From: Cephalopachus bancanus
Lineage: Eukaryota > Chordata > Mammalia > Primates > Tarsiidae
Direction of reading: 5' to 3'
Length of the DNA stretch: 64,000 nucleotides
Assembly: GCA_027257055.1 (NCBI GenBank)
Contig: JAPVLO010000518.1
Span: 868,001 to 932,000, forward strand
Both the position numbers and the translations under genes were made by a program. The number at the start of each line of letters is the position of its first letter. Positions within the stretch are counted from its first letter, which is position 1. Positions 1-10,629 of the stretch are shown piece after piece. The notes under the pieces were generated by a model. That model made no database searches, had not been told where the DNA came from, and was given only the letters and a program-made list of their open reading frames with translations.

Positions 1-598
1 CACTCGGTTGATGGAGATCTTGGGATGAAAAGGAAGGCTGAATTGTATGTTTAATTATTCTATGACTAAGGGATGGTGACAAGGGGAGGGATGACAAAGT
101 AGTGAACTGAATGGTCCAAGTCTCAGAGGAGTAGAGCTTTTTGCACAAGGATGTCAACCCCACCTGACAGAACTGTCTGGGGTACAGTAGAAAGTTGAAC
201 TGTCATTGGAAAGGATCAAGGAAACTGTCCTTTGTGGGAAGCCAAGTTTCCGTTAAGCTTGGAAGGAGACCAAGGAGCAGTAGAAAAGTTTGGACGAGAA
301 GCAGTAGGAAGCTGATTCCAGAAAGGGAATACAGAATATGGAGGTAGAGTAAGGGAGAAGGTAGATAACAGATGAACTGAGAAGCTTGTTAAATATTGTT
401 CCTGCATTGTTCTTAATGTGAATGGTAGTTACCAATTTATAATTGTTTTCCTCCATAGTCAGTGGGAAGACACCATAAGATAACTTAAGGCTGCAGCGTA
501 AAGTGATATGGTTGAAGTTGTCAGAAGAACCAAATTAAAAAAAAAAAACAAACTCAAACTGCCCTTAAAAACAGAAGGAAGTAAAATAGTATCCTATA
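1..598. other. Unassigned sequence
   Basis: Purine-rich and AT-rich sequence. I recognise no repeat family, RNA gene or convincing exon on either strand; the short open frames here have no protein-like features. Confidence 0.5.
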
Positions 599-613
599 GG
601 AAAAGAGTATTTT

Positions 614-906
614 TTTTTAATTTTTTTTATTTTTTGAGTTGGAGTCTCACTGTGTCGCCCAGACTGGAGTCCAGTGGCCACTCCCGGCCACCGCAGCCTC
701 GACCTGCTGAGCTCCAGCGATCCTTCCGCCTCAGCCTTCCGAGTAACTGGAACTACAGGCGCACCCTACCATGCCTGGCTAATTTTTAATTTATTGAAAG
801 AGATGAGGTCTCGCCAAGTTGCCCAGGCGGGTCTCGAACCCACGGGCTCAGGCAGTCCACTCACCTCAGCCTCCCAAAGGCGCGGGATTACAGGCTGAGC
901 CCGGCT
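614..906 (-). mobile_element. Alu, lineage-specific young type, full length
   Basis: Full-length dimeric Alu read on the minus strand: poly-T at the left, both monomers present, ending in the complement of the Alu 5' end. It carries the lineage-specific features (ATTTATTG before AGAGATGAGG, CCACCGCAGCCTCGACCTGC, a shortened GGCTGAGCC 5' region). Perfect 15-bp target-site duplications GGAAAAGAGTATTTT lie at 599-613 and 907-921, which proves a single retrotransposition event by L1 machinery. Both monomers contain chance open frames that are not genes. Confidence 0.95.
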
Positions 907-921
907 GGAAAAGAGTATTTT

Positions 922-1712
922 AATACAGAATAAAATAACCAACAAAATGAAATAAAAGAGTAAAGGCATAATTAAATCCTTAAATATATGCCATATAATT
1001 TACTTTATTAATATTTTAAATTCTCAGAATTACTCTTAGAAAAATTACCAGCACGATTTGTGTTTGCCCTATTTTTTTTCTAGCTGCTTACTTTAGAAAA
1101 TAATTCACTTTTGTTCTGTGGGAGAAAGACTCTCCTGTAGAATATAAAAGTTATCCAAAGTCTTACAGTTGTGTTTATATGAATCTAATAGCATGTGAAG
1201 CCATGAAACGCCAGAGAACATTCATACAAAGTCAGAAGTCTCTTTGTAAGTTGAAACTTTCTTTAAAGTGGATTGTTTGTCTTCAAGTACTTTAAAACAC
1301 AATGTTATCTTTGGAGTGTGTGACATAATTTTTGATGTTGATTCTTTGGTAATTCTAATGAATTCTTCCATGGGATCAATTGGCAAGACACTTATATCAG
1401 GGGTGGAGGAATGATAGAGGTACAGTAAATTTTTGGCAATAAATGTTTCTTAAAGGAATTATCTTATGTTCAATTCCTGATTAATTTAGTTTTTTTGGGT
1501 TTTTTTTAGAAGTCTAAAACTTACTGTATGATTCAGTTTGCATGAGTACTTAACAGTAACAAAGAGTAGAAATGGAGTATAGTGAAACTCTTGTAAACGA
1601 ATACATTTAGGTTTCTTAATGTTTTAAAATCACTCCATTCATTCTGTTAAAGAAAATTTTATTGCACAGGTTATGCTATCATAACACAAATAGATTTCTC
1701 AAAAAAATAAAG
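922..1712. other. Unassigned AT-rich sequence
   Basis: AT-rich DNA with no recognised repeat, exon or RNA gene. Confidence 0.5.
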
Positions 1713-2022
1713 GGACCAGGTGTGGTGGCTCACACCTGAACCCAAGAATTTTGGGAGTCTGAAGCAGGTGGATTGCTTGAACCCAGAAGTTTGAGACCAG
1801 CATGGGCAACATAAAGAAACCTCATCGTACAAAAAATAAAAAACAACTTGTCAGGCATGGTGGTACATGCCTGTAATCCTAGCTACTTGGGATGCTGAGG
1901 TGGAAGTATTGCCTGAGGCCAAGAGGTCAAGGCTGTCGTGAGCCATGAGTATAGTGACTGTGCCACTGCACTCCAGCCTAGGTGACAGAATGAGAGTCCC
2001 TGACTCAAAAAAATAAAAACAA
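1713..2022 (+). mobile_element. AluJ-like element
   Basis: Full-length old Alu in plus orientation, from the GGTGTGGTGGCTCACACCTG-type 5' end through two monomers to an A-rich tail near 2010-2022. It is heavily mutated and lacks the lineage-specific changes of the young copies, so it resembles the ancestral AluJ group. Target-site duplications are not clear. Confidence 0.9.
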
Positions 2023-2118
2023 AGGAGTCATGCCACAAACATCACACCATTTCATTTATTGATGCCCTCTTCTAGTAATAGTTCATTAGACAAACATTTC
2101 TCTGTAGCTGTCACGACA

Positions 2119-2644
2119 TATGAAGGGGTGACCCAAAAAAACCAGAATTATCTTTTGGTGGACAGGCCACTTAAAATTTGTTCCTCCAGATCAAACGCTC
2201 AACCAAAGTTTTTGTCTGAAGTTTTGAGAAAGTTGCGTCACAATGTGTTGAAGAAACGTCCTGAGTTGTGGCAAATAGCTGACTGGTTCTTCCATCATGA
2301 TAGCACGCCTGCCCACACTGTGATGACCCCTGTGTCCCATTCTCACTATTTACTTGATCTTGCCCAAAGTGACTTTTTTTGTTGTTTCCTCGGATGAAAA
2401 AAGTCCTCAACGGGAAAAATTTTGCTGATGTGGGAGAGGTGAAACAAAAAAAACGGCAGAAGCACTAAAAGGCATCCCTAAATTGACAAGTTCAAAAACT
2501 GTTTTGAGCAGTGGAGAAAGCATCTTGATACATGTATTGCCTCAAATGGAGAGTATTTTGAATGTGACTGAAGTTTAAACATGTAAGAATAAATACACAA
2601 TTTTCTAATTAAATGAGTTCCAGTTTTTTGGGGTCCCTCTCGTA
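2119..2644 (+). mobile_element. Mariner DNA transposon remnant, copy 1
   Basis: Tc1/mariner element bounded by TA dinucleotides (2119-2120 and 2643-2644). Its terminal inverted repeats resemble TATGAGGGGGACCCCAAAA. Between them is a decayed mariner transposase C-terminal half: a HHDSTPAHT segment holding the second catalytic Asp, LDLAQSDFF holding the third Asp, and downstream WMGEV/CI-type tail similarity. Only 23 residues separate the two Asps instead of 34, so about 11 codons are lost. The N-terminal DNA-binding half is deleted. Nonfunctional and non-autonomous. Confidence 0.85.
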
Positions 2645-4982
2645 TTTGCAAGTCTGTGGTCTCCTTTTCTTACTTAATATTGTTGGTACACCTTCTTAGT
2701 GAGCATTTCATGTGACTGTGTAATATTCCATTAAGTAATTTAGGAATTCTCCTTGTGTTGGAATTTAAGTTGTTTTAATCTTAGTTTCCCTAAAACTTTT
2801 GTTTCATCCAATGCCAAAAAAACCCAAAAACCAAACCAATAGCATAACATTGTAGCCACACGACCCAAAGTCATTGTGGGGAATATGCCTGGAGAGATGT
2901 ACAAATTCCACTCACCTTTTTTGTCAGTGGTTAACAGTAGTCTACTATACCTGTTTCTTGTCTAAGATCCTCTAAAAAACGTCTTTTCAGTAATTTAGTG
3001 TCATTTTTTAAAAATCATGGGTTAGAAGTACTTTGTTGCCAATAAATGTGGATGATTCTAGAACTGAATAAAAAAATAAAATAAAATGACTTTTATTATT
3101 TAACAGCCATACCTCTCTATCTTTATGCATAAGTTTTGTTTTTTAGTTTAAGCAACTTTTTAGTTGTTACATCATTACTAATGATAACAGGATTATTTTG
3201 GCAGTGCTTTATACCATTTGGAAAGGTTCCGTATTCTTCAAAGAGACACTATTATAATAAAATAATTATATTCTTCAGTCCACCATTAGGTACCACAATA
3301 GCCATACCATCTCTTTTTTAGCTATTTTTAAATGTGTTTTCTATAGCTCCCCATTCCACATTAAAAAAAAAAATTATGTCAATCATCTGCTTAGAAACTT
3401 TTGTAGACAATATATTACAAAATAATAGACAAAAACATTAATTGATGATGGTTTAATAAATAAGAGCATGTAATTAGTGAATCTTTAAAAGCCTGTTCTC
3501 ACATGGATGATTATTTTTGCAGAGTTGAATACTTAAGGCTTTAATTTTATACTTATTGCTAGATCATTATATCTAATTATTTTGACCATTTATTCAAATA
3601 ATAAACTTCCAAGTCTGAATATTTATAGTGAAGAATGAGTTTGGTGAAAGGAAAATAATTATATGTCTCTCTCTGCTATTTTATTCTGCCTGCTATCAGA
3701 GTACAAAAATATACATTCATATCATCTGTTTGTTGTATCGTATTCTTGGATCATACAGATTTAGTTACAATACATACACAGGTCAGCCAGCATTAAAAGA
3801 CTGAAAAGAATGAAAACTACAAATGAGGACAGATGAGCTATGCATTATGTAATGATAAAACAGGTGTTTTGGAAGATAAACAATGTTCAGAAGCGAAGAA
3901 GATTTAAATACTTTTGCATCTCTAATTATTCTGATTATTAGACAAAAAGAAAATTGCTTTCAAATGAAATCTAAACTTTTTGTAGTACAGTTGAAGTATA
4001 GAATATTGAATAGTTCTAACTTTGTTTCCTTTTTTTCGAAAGGCAAACTTGGTGCTTGGCAAAAAAAAACTTTTTTAAAAAAATTGTTTCTGGTGACGTT
4101 GAAAAAATAAGTGTCAGATCTATCATGGTGCACTTGTTAGCACTGTAGGATTGTTTAGCATTAGTTGTGAATTATTTTGCATTTATTTCTCAGAATCATA
4201 TAAAGCTGAGCAATCTGGGGTGAGGATGCTAACATATTATCTGTTTTTGTTTATAGGACGGTGAACTTTGACATAATAAAATACTTGTATGATTTCTTGT
4301 GAAAACAAGCTTCAGAGCCATATGGACACTGTGACAATGACTAAGCCAAGCTGTGTTCCTCCAACTACTTAGCTGGCCAGGGAAAGGAGGTCTTTGGCTC
4401 TATTGGATTTGTCCAAACAGGTGCTGGCCCAGCATGGAATCTGATGAAAATATTCTGATTGGTCTGGGTGGATGTGAGCAGAAGACTATTTACCAGGGAC
4501 CCTGGAGTATTTGGAAGCAATGTGTTAATTATAAACAGCAGGGTTTGAGCACAATCTGTTCTACTCTTAATGATGTTATCTTAACACTGAAATTGCCTGA
4601 AACCCATTTACTTAGGACTACATTTTGCTGTGTGAACTATCCCCTGCGCTTTGAACGTGCCAGCAGCCCTTGTTTATATGCCCAGTCTTTTCACTTCCTC
4701 TCCACGGGAGCCTCTGCAGTTGCTTGCCAAAGCAGATTTTCCTAAGGCCACCCTTTTAAAAGATCATAGTTGCAAAATATAATAAATACAAGTTTTTTTG
4801 AAAATACAAGCGTGTATACATTTATCTTTTCACTCAGTTTTCTCAAAAGGCAAGGTAGTTTGGTCAGATATAGACCAACTTTCCATCTCTAAGCCTCTGT
4901 GATGTGTTTGTGTAAGATTTATCTGGTCACTCTTGTAATTAACCACCCAACCTAGCTTTTTATCAGCATGATGGTTTTATTT
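2645..4982. other. Mostly unassigned AT-rich sequence
   Basis: A short stretch near 2660-2790 has weak old-L1-like similarity. The rest is AT-rich with no recognised repeat. A possible 3'-terminal exon at 4257 onward is discussed under findings. The 130-codon open frame at 4353-4745 resembles no family I know. Confidence 0.45.
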
Positions 4983-5009
4983 TCTCTCTCTCTCTCTCTC
5001 TCTCTCTCT
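4983..5009 (+). repeat. (TC)n microsatellite
   Basis: Uninterrupted TC dinucleotide run of about 13 units, followed by TGTAG. Simple repeat. Confidence 0.95.
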
Positions 5010-6140
5010 GTAGTCATTGGTCTTTAAGAGTTCCACAATAAAATTTTTTTCTGTGATATGAACCTTGATTCATATTTTCTTGTCTGTTCATATTTTTGAA
5101 GTTGTTAGCATTTGAATGCTTGAAAATTGTTTTGAGCAGATTTAAAGAGCTTAATTATAGAGCCTAGTTTAAATTTCAGTGACATTTTATTTCTTCATTC
5201 TTTTTTGAAGAAAAATTCTCACAATAGGCACTTCCAGATAGGAAGCCTTTTTTGTAGTGATTGTCTAATACTATCTGGTTCAAAGAAAACAAGTAGTTAT
5301 CTACTCCTTTTTGTTTAGAGGTAATTAGCTAGGGAAAGAAGGAATGGAATTCCTTTTTGCCTCCCTACAGAAGACAGCAAGAGAAAATTTTCCTGCCCAA
5401 AGGGTGGCATCTACAGCAAGTGATAGAGCATCCTCATTCCAAGTTTCTTGTCCCACAGAAATGAAGTTTTGTTTTGCAAGATGTTTAGAGAAGCCTGTGA
5501 AAAGCCATGAGTAGTGCAGATTCAGGCTTAGGTTTTCTGCACATGGAAATCCATATGTCATTAAGGTAGAAATCAGTTTGTGTAGATAATTCAAGGAAGA
5601 GCCTTGCCACTTGGGATAGAATTCAGCCCCTCATATTTTGCTGTGCAGACACACGTCTACTGTGCAGCCTGTCGTGGATAAGCTAACCAATCTGCACTTT
5701 GAGAGAAGAACTCTGGGGTATCAGACAGACTATCAAATAGGAAACTGGAAAGAAGGAGAGCAAGGAGGTGAAGATTCCTGGAAGTGAATTTCCATGCCTC
5801 CTCACTGCTGTTCACCTGCCTTTTGCTCAGCACATGGTCTGCCCTGTACTGTCTCACACGACTAGTTCCCAGCAATAGGTATAGCTTTCCTGCACAATAC
5901 CTGGTAACCACATTTCCCTGCCCCTGACTGGGCCATCACAACTTTCCTGTTTTGTAATTTACTTTTAATGGCTTGCTAAATGATTCACTAACTAATTTGA
6001 TTAATTTATTTAAATGAAGACTAACAGAGCTTAATGTGGATATTAGCATTTTAACAAGGGTCATCTGCAAATGAAATTCTGTAATTGGAAGATATAAATC
6101 TCCAATTACAGGAGGGAATTCAATGTGAGAATTATGCTGC
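5010..6140. other. Unassigned sequence
   Basis: No repeat family recognised. There is an acceptor-like polypyrimidine-AG near 5400 with 31 open codons after it, but no donor or protein resemblance, so I do not call an exon. Confidence 0.4.
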
Positions 6141-6256
6141 CTGGCAGGCCAGAAATTTCTTTTGAGAGGAGGCACTTAAGTTACACTCAGCATCTACTCT
6201 ACTTGGTCTAAAAGTTACTTAGGTGATAGAATAAGAGAGTTACTAAGTTGTGGGTT
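6141..6256 (+). repeat. Inverted repeat, left arm (116 bp)
   Basis: This 116-bp segment is the reverse complement of 6698-6813 with 5 mismatches and no gaps (about 96 percent identity). Similarity stops abruptly at both ends. Because the right arm lies inside a transposon and this arm does not, this arm is probably the template. The DNA itself belongs to no family I recognise. Confidence 0.95.
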
Positions 6257-6509
6257 TTTAGATTATTCATATGTAGGTTACATAGGCCATTTTACAAATA
6301 TCTTCTTTAAGTTACCATGGGCTAGGTATACATAGGTGGAGATCTTATTCTTTCTTTTCTCTTCCAAGTTATTTTCAATCCCTGGACCAGGTCTCTTTGA
6401 TGAAGCAGTTTTCAGCAACTCTGGAAAGGACTGACCTACCAAGTCTCATCTCATTAAGCCCTAAAGTAACAAGTGGATCAGATCTTGATATCAGGACAGC
6501 AACTGAGAC

Positions 6510-6685
6510 TTGGGGCTCCGGGGTGAGACTTTCTTAGACCTGATACCAGCTGTATTGCTACTCACTGTGTGGCTTTACACAAGTTATTTAACCTATATGT
6601 GCCTCTATGGTCTCACCTGTCCAGTAGAGAATAGAATTTACCTCCTAGAGTTGTCTTCAGGATTAAATAAACTATATATCTAAGG
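6510..6685 (+). mobile_element. MIR SINE, 5' part
   Basis: tRNA-derived mammalian-wide SINE in plus orientation. It shows the conserved core pattern (CTCACTGTGTGGCTTTA, AAGTTATTTAACCTAT, CTCCTAGAGTTGTCTTCAGGA). It is interrupted after 6685 by the hAT element at 6686-7786; its 3' end resumes at 7795. Confidence 0.8.
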
Positions 6686-6697
6686 CAGTAGATATAT

Positions 6698-6813
6698 AAC
6701 CCACAACTTAGTAACTTTCTTATTCTATCACCTAAGTCACTTTTAGACCAAGTAGAGTAGATGCCGAGTATAACTTAAGTGCCTCCTCTCAACAGAAATT
6801 TCTGGCCTGCCAG
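6698..6813 (-). repeat. Inverted repeat, right arm (116 bp)
   Basis: Reverse-complement copy of 6141-6256 with five substitutions, separated from it by 441 bp. It sits 12 bp inside the left end of the hAT element, where ordinary MER5 sequence would be expected, so it arrived after that transposon. No target-site duplication or poly(A) tail is visible. Confidence 0.95.
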
Positions 6814-6914
6814 AAATTTTTCCTGTTAGGGAACATATAGTGATTTCTAGAGACATTTTTGATTGTCACAACTGGATGTGGGGTGGAGCTGAAGGCCAGG
6901 GATCCTACTAAATA

Positions 6915-7710
6915 CAGTAGTAGTTCCTCCTTATCCAGGTTTTGCTTTCCTTGGTTTCAGTTACCCACAGTGAACCTCAGACTATGGTCTGAAAATATTA
7001 AATGGAAAATTCCAGAAGTAAACACTTTATATATAAATTATGTGCCATTCTGAGTATCATGAGAAAGTCTTACACTGCCCATGACATGAATCGTTTCTTT
7101 GCCCAGCCTATTCACGCTGTATTTGCCACCCACCTGTTAATTGCTTAGTAGCTGTCTAGGTTATCAAATTGACTGTCACAGGATCTCCGTGCTTGTGTTC
7201 AAGTAAACTTTCTTTTACTTTCTGAGGGCAGCAGCTGGGGCCCCATGGTTAAGTGTGCTCCCCATAGTTGGAAGTCTGGTGTGCACTCTCGTGGCCACAC
7301 CTCTGTCACCTTGCCTTGCCAATGTGCTCCTTCTCCAAGTTACCCTCTTGAACACCTAAGTACCATGTGAGCAAGCCCCATTTGGAATCTAAGTGGCACC
7401 AAAGTGCAAGAGTGGTGATGCTGGCAATTAGGCTATGCCAAAAAGAAACTGTAAAGTGCTTTATGTGAAAAGGTGAAAGTTCTCAAAGGGGGAAAAAATC
7501 ATATGCTGAAGTTGCTAAGATCTATGGTAAGAATGAATTTTCTATCTGAGAAGTTGTAAAGAAAGAAAAATGTGCTTATTTTGCCATCTCACCTCAAACT
7601 GCGAGTTACTCGTTACAGTTTTAGGAATTGGGTTCAGTACTACCCAAGGTTTCAGACATCCACTGGAGTCTTGGAATTTATTGCTCTCTGCAGATAAAGG
7701 GGGACTACCA
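6915..7710 (+). mobile_element. Tigger (pogo-type) DNA transposon, internally deleted
   Basis: Flanked by TA at 6913-6914 and 7711-7712. The ends are complementary (left CAGTAGTAGTTCCTCC, right GGGGGACTACCA). Internally it has the characteristic 5' stretch TTTGCTTTCCTTGGTTTCAG and GAAAATATTAAATGGAAAAT, and a decayed transposase N-terminal start region around 7395-7560 (CAAAGTGCAAGAGTGGTGAT). Most of the transposase is deleted. Inserted into the MER5-like element. Confidence 0.9.
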
Positions 7711-7794
7711 TATACAAAAATACACATTCCTTAACAGAATTGCCTGGTGACCCTAACTGTCAGCTGTGTAGAGGTTGGGACCCCTGATCTAAGG

Positions 7795-7836
7795 TACTTG
7801 GGGCAGAGTAAGTGCTTAATAAATGCTAGCTATTAT
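7795..7836 (+). mobile_element. MIR SINE, 3' end continuation
   Basis: AGTAAGTGCTTAATAAATGC followed by AGCTATTATT is the typical MIR 3' end. It is in the same orientation as, and continues, the MIR interrupted at 6685. Confidence 0.7.
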
Positions 7837-7839
7837 TGT

Positions 7840-9124
7840 CTTGAAATACTTATCTGTGGCCTAGAAAGGAGGTAAGTGAGGAAATGTGGCAACATGCTAA
7901 CCACAGACAGAAGAGGCACATCCCTTTTTTCCATCTCCCCACCACTCTGAAACAGAACATATCCTGTTTTTACTGTACTCTTACCATACCTAGAAAAATT
8001 ATTTCTTAAATTATTGAATTACTCAAATGGTCACAATACCTTGGATCTTTATTTTTAAAATTGAAGGGTTATCTGCTAGGTTCTAATCTATATGCAGATT
8101 TCATCATTTTTTCCAGGATCCTATGGGATCAGTCAAAAGTACAGCTGAAAATTATCAAATAAGAGAGCAGGTGACTGAGGGCTTACTTGTTTGCCCTCAA
8201 GGTGTAATGACTGAACGATTAGTGATATACCACCAACGGATTTAGTTAACCAACAACTGGTTAATGTAATTAAGGTGGTCTGGAATATGAAAAGTGTGTA
8301 AGAACCTACTCAGTCCTTCCAAAGTATGCACTACCCTGCTTATACAATCCAAAGGACAGTGACGTCATAGACCAGGTCAAGGAATAATGCGTCTCTTATC
8401 ACATTAAGTACTCAGAAAGTCTAAAAAATAGTAAATGAAACTCAGAACTTGTCTCATGTGCAGTCAGAGCTGTAATAGTGTCCTCCATTGCTACCTGAAG
8501 TCTCACACTAGCTATCGTGTACTGTAATTGTTTTCATTCCTTGCCTTTAGCCATAGGCAGAGACTTGTATTGAAGATAATTAGACCAGAGGTTGAGATTA
8601 TTCAGCTTCAGTTCCTACATTTTGAAAGCTCTATCTGCTACAAAGTGTAACTGCCTATCATGTGAGTAGTTTAGATAATTTTACATGTAATTTCAGTCTG
8701 CTGACACAATTTGCTTTCAGAAATGCTTAGTAGAGCTCAAAGAAATCTTTCCTGTCGAAATATCTACATTTCACTCAAATTTGCCATTAAATGCCCTGAA
8801 TACACAGTTAATGTTCATTTTGCAGTAGTGACACACATTCATGAGACACAGTATGAGAAGTAGAAATTTGGTAGAGCAGAGAAAATTATAATCAATTCAT
8901 TCATTTAACTGCATGTTGATGCACAGTAATGATTGGAATTTTAGAAGGCATTCAACTGTTTGAGTAAATAGTGGTAGGTTTGGCATGATGTAACGAGCCT
9001 GGGTTTTAGAGACATTAGAGATTTTGCTTGGCTTTTGGATAAGCCATAATCCATTTCATTGTTTTTTCAGAAGTCGAGGGTCTGGTTTAATAGCAGTTTC
9101 CATTAAAAGTGAAATCATTCATTA
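7840..9124. other. Unassigned sequence
   Basis: No recognised repeat, exon or RNA gene in either strand. Confidence 0.45.
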
Positions 9125-9480
9125 TTCATTCAGTAAGTAACAGCTATATGCCAGGCATTGTGTTAGGTGCAGGGAATACAACGGTGGAGAAAGGAGACAG
9201 ATTTCTGACCTGGACAACAGGTACTATTAATGTTGGTAGAACCACCCCTTGAAGTAGGAAATCCAGGAAGACTAAGTCTATGGGATGGAGAATACCATGA
9301 ATTCAGTTTTGGACATGTTGCTATTGAGGTACTCGTGAGAAATCCAAGTGGAAACGTGAAACAGGTAGTTAGATCTAGGTTGGAGGTCAGAGTTGTTGCT
9401 GGTATAACTGTGGGCATGAGGATAAAGGTGGTTATTTGGTGATGTAGAGGTCTCAGTCTTTAAAGTATTACCCATGACAT
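9125..9480 (-). mobile_element. L2 LINE remnant, minus strand
   Basis: The left part (ATTCATTCAGTAAGTAAC, TATATGCCAGGCATTGTGTT) is the complement of an L2 3' end. From about 9262 it is the complement of the L2 reverse-transcriptase C-terminal region; translated on the minus strand it gives the L2-like stretch ending in LNSNMSKTEFMVF. Segments between are deleted. Ancient and inactive. Confidence 0.8.
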
Positions 9481-10079
9481 GGTGAGGGAGATGTAAGTTA
9501 AGGAAAATATGTAGAAAGTCATCACCATTGTTCTTCAAGAACTGCAACTTGGTTGTATATTTTTTCTAATAACAATTACCCATTATTCATAGAACCTTCA
9601 TTCCCTTCAGCATATGAAGTGGTGGTAAGAGGCTAAGTCCTATTTATTGACTAACCCAAAAAAGGAAAAATCAGAATCACTTAGTCATCACTGTGGTGAA
9701 TGTTAGATCATGTGGCCTTTCCGGGTGCTCTCTCCCCTTCTTCATGGCATAGTGACTAGGTTCTGAAAGCCAGCCTTCCAAGAGAAATCAGCAGACAATG
9801 CATAGCCTTTTCTAATCTAGCCTCAGAAGTCTATGCCATCACTTTTGCAGCATTCATTTAAGTTAGAGATAAAGACCCATCTGTATTTAAAAGAGGGAGG
9901 AAATTAGACTTACCTCTTGATGAAAGGAGTATCAGAATTTGCAGACATACTTTAATCACCACATAGAACACAATAGGCCGAAAAGGTTTTTACGGGATGT
10001 CATCTCAAAATTTAAATGGTATGGGAGAGACTTCTGGTTGCCCCTTCTTCCCTTCCAAGTATTTTTCCTCTCTGCTTCC
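9481..10079. other. Unassigned sequence
   Basis: No recognised element. A donor-like site on the minus strand near 9910 has no matching acceptor. Confidence 0.4.
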
Positions 10080-10419
10080 AAAACACAGGCATCCTGGCTG
10101 TAAGAAGACCAGTCTGGCTAGGATACAGGAAGCAAAGGCAGTTGTGGTAGGGGATAGTATCAGAAGTGATGAGGGCCAGGACGTGTGTGGCCTTGTGGGG
10201 TATTGCTAATAATTGCTATAGGACTTGCTAGTTAATTGCATGTCAGTTGTGAGAGAGTCAAGGATGACTTCAGGGTTTTTAAACTGTTCATCTGGAAGGA
10301 TGGAGTTGACCTTAGTTGAGATGAGGAAGACTGGAGGAAAAATTGGGGTGCGGGTAAAGGGGTATAATAAAGACCTTAGGTATGGGCTTAGCAAGTTGGA
10401 GATTTCTATTAGGTGGTTT
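10080..10419 (-). mobile_element. L2 LINE remnant, minus strand (second copy)
   Basis: Complement of the L2 ORF2 C-terminal region. The minus-strand reading includes an L2-like stretch around PVFLISTKVNSI and NPEVILDSLTTDM. It overlaps the same part of L2 as 9262-9480, so it is a separate insertion and not a continuation. Confidence 0.8.
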
Positions 10420-10625
10420 GAGTGTGTTGCTCCAAAATTTATATGTTGGAATTTATCATCAGTGTAATAGTGCTTTGAGAAGTAGATTAGTGACTTTATA
10501 TATGAGGTGTGAGTGAGCTGTTCATCCCTTTTGCCATTTTGCCATTCTGCCATTCTAACTCCTCTACCATGTGAAGTCAAAGCATTCCTCCCCTCTGGAG
10601 GATGCAGCAACAATCTTGGAAGCAG
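10420..10625 (+). mobile_element. MaLR-type LTR fragment
   Basis: The sequence GCTCCAAAATTTATATGTTG near the start and TACCATGTGAAGTC ... GGATGCAGCAACAATCTTGG near the end match the MST/MLT1 group of MaLR LTRs in plus orientation. It is decayed and internally shortened. Subfamily not assigned. Confidence 0.55.
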
Positions 10626-10629
10626 AAAA

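Larger units (their letters stand above)
6686..7786 (+). mobile_element. MER5-like hAT element carrying nested insertions
   Basis: Starts CAGTA and ends CCCTG, flanked by 8-bp duplications ATCTAAGG at 6678-6685 and 7787-7794, the target-site length typical of hAT transposons. Recognisable MER5-type sequence is TCTAGAGACATTTTTGATTG (about 6846) and the right end near 7730-7786. It contains the inverted 116-bp copy at 6698-6813 and a complete Tigger insertion at 6915-7710. Non-autonomous. Confidence 0.8.

Noticed and set aside
508..969. Open frames of 60-93 codons on both strands
   Set aside because: They are translations of the Alu at 614-906; the same peptide text recurs at every minus-orientation Alu (11502, 23367, 32512, 37279, 57152).
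2059..2397. 112-codon open frame that could be called a transposase gene
   Set aside because: Only the region after 2119 is mariner-derived; catalytic spacing is shortened and the frame stops at the deletion, so it is a transposon relic, not a gene.
4353..4745. 130-codon open frame on the plus strand
   Set aside because: Starts downstream of the possible terminal-exon stop, has no domain or composition pattern and an excess of Cys/Trp/Ser typical of random frames.
9278..10613. Minus-strand open frames of 89 and 135 codons
   Set aside because: Decayed L2 reverse-transcriptase sequence, annotated as L2.
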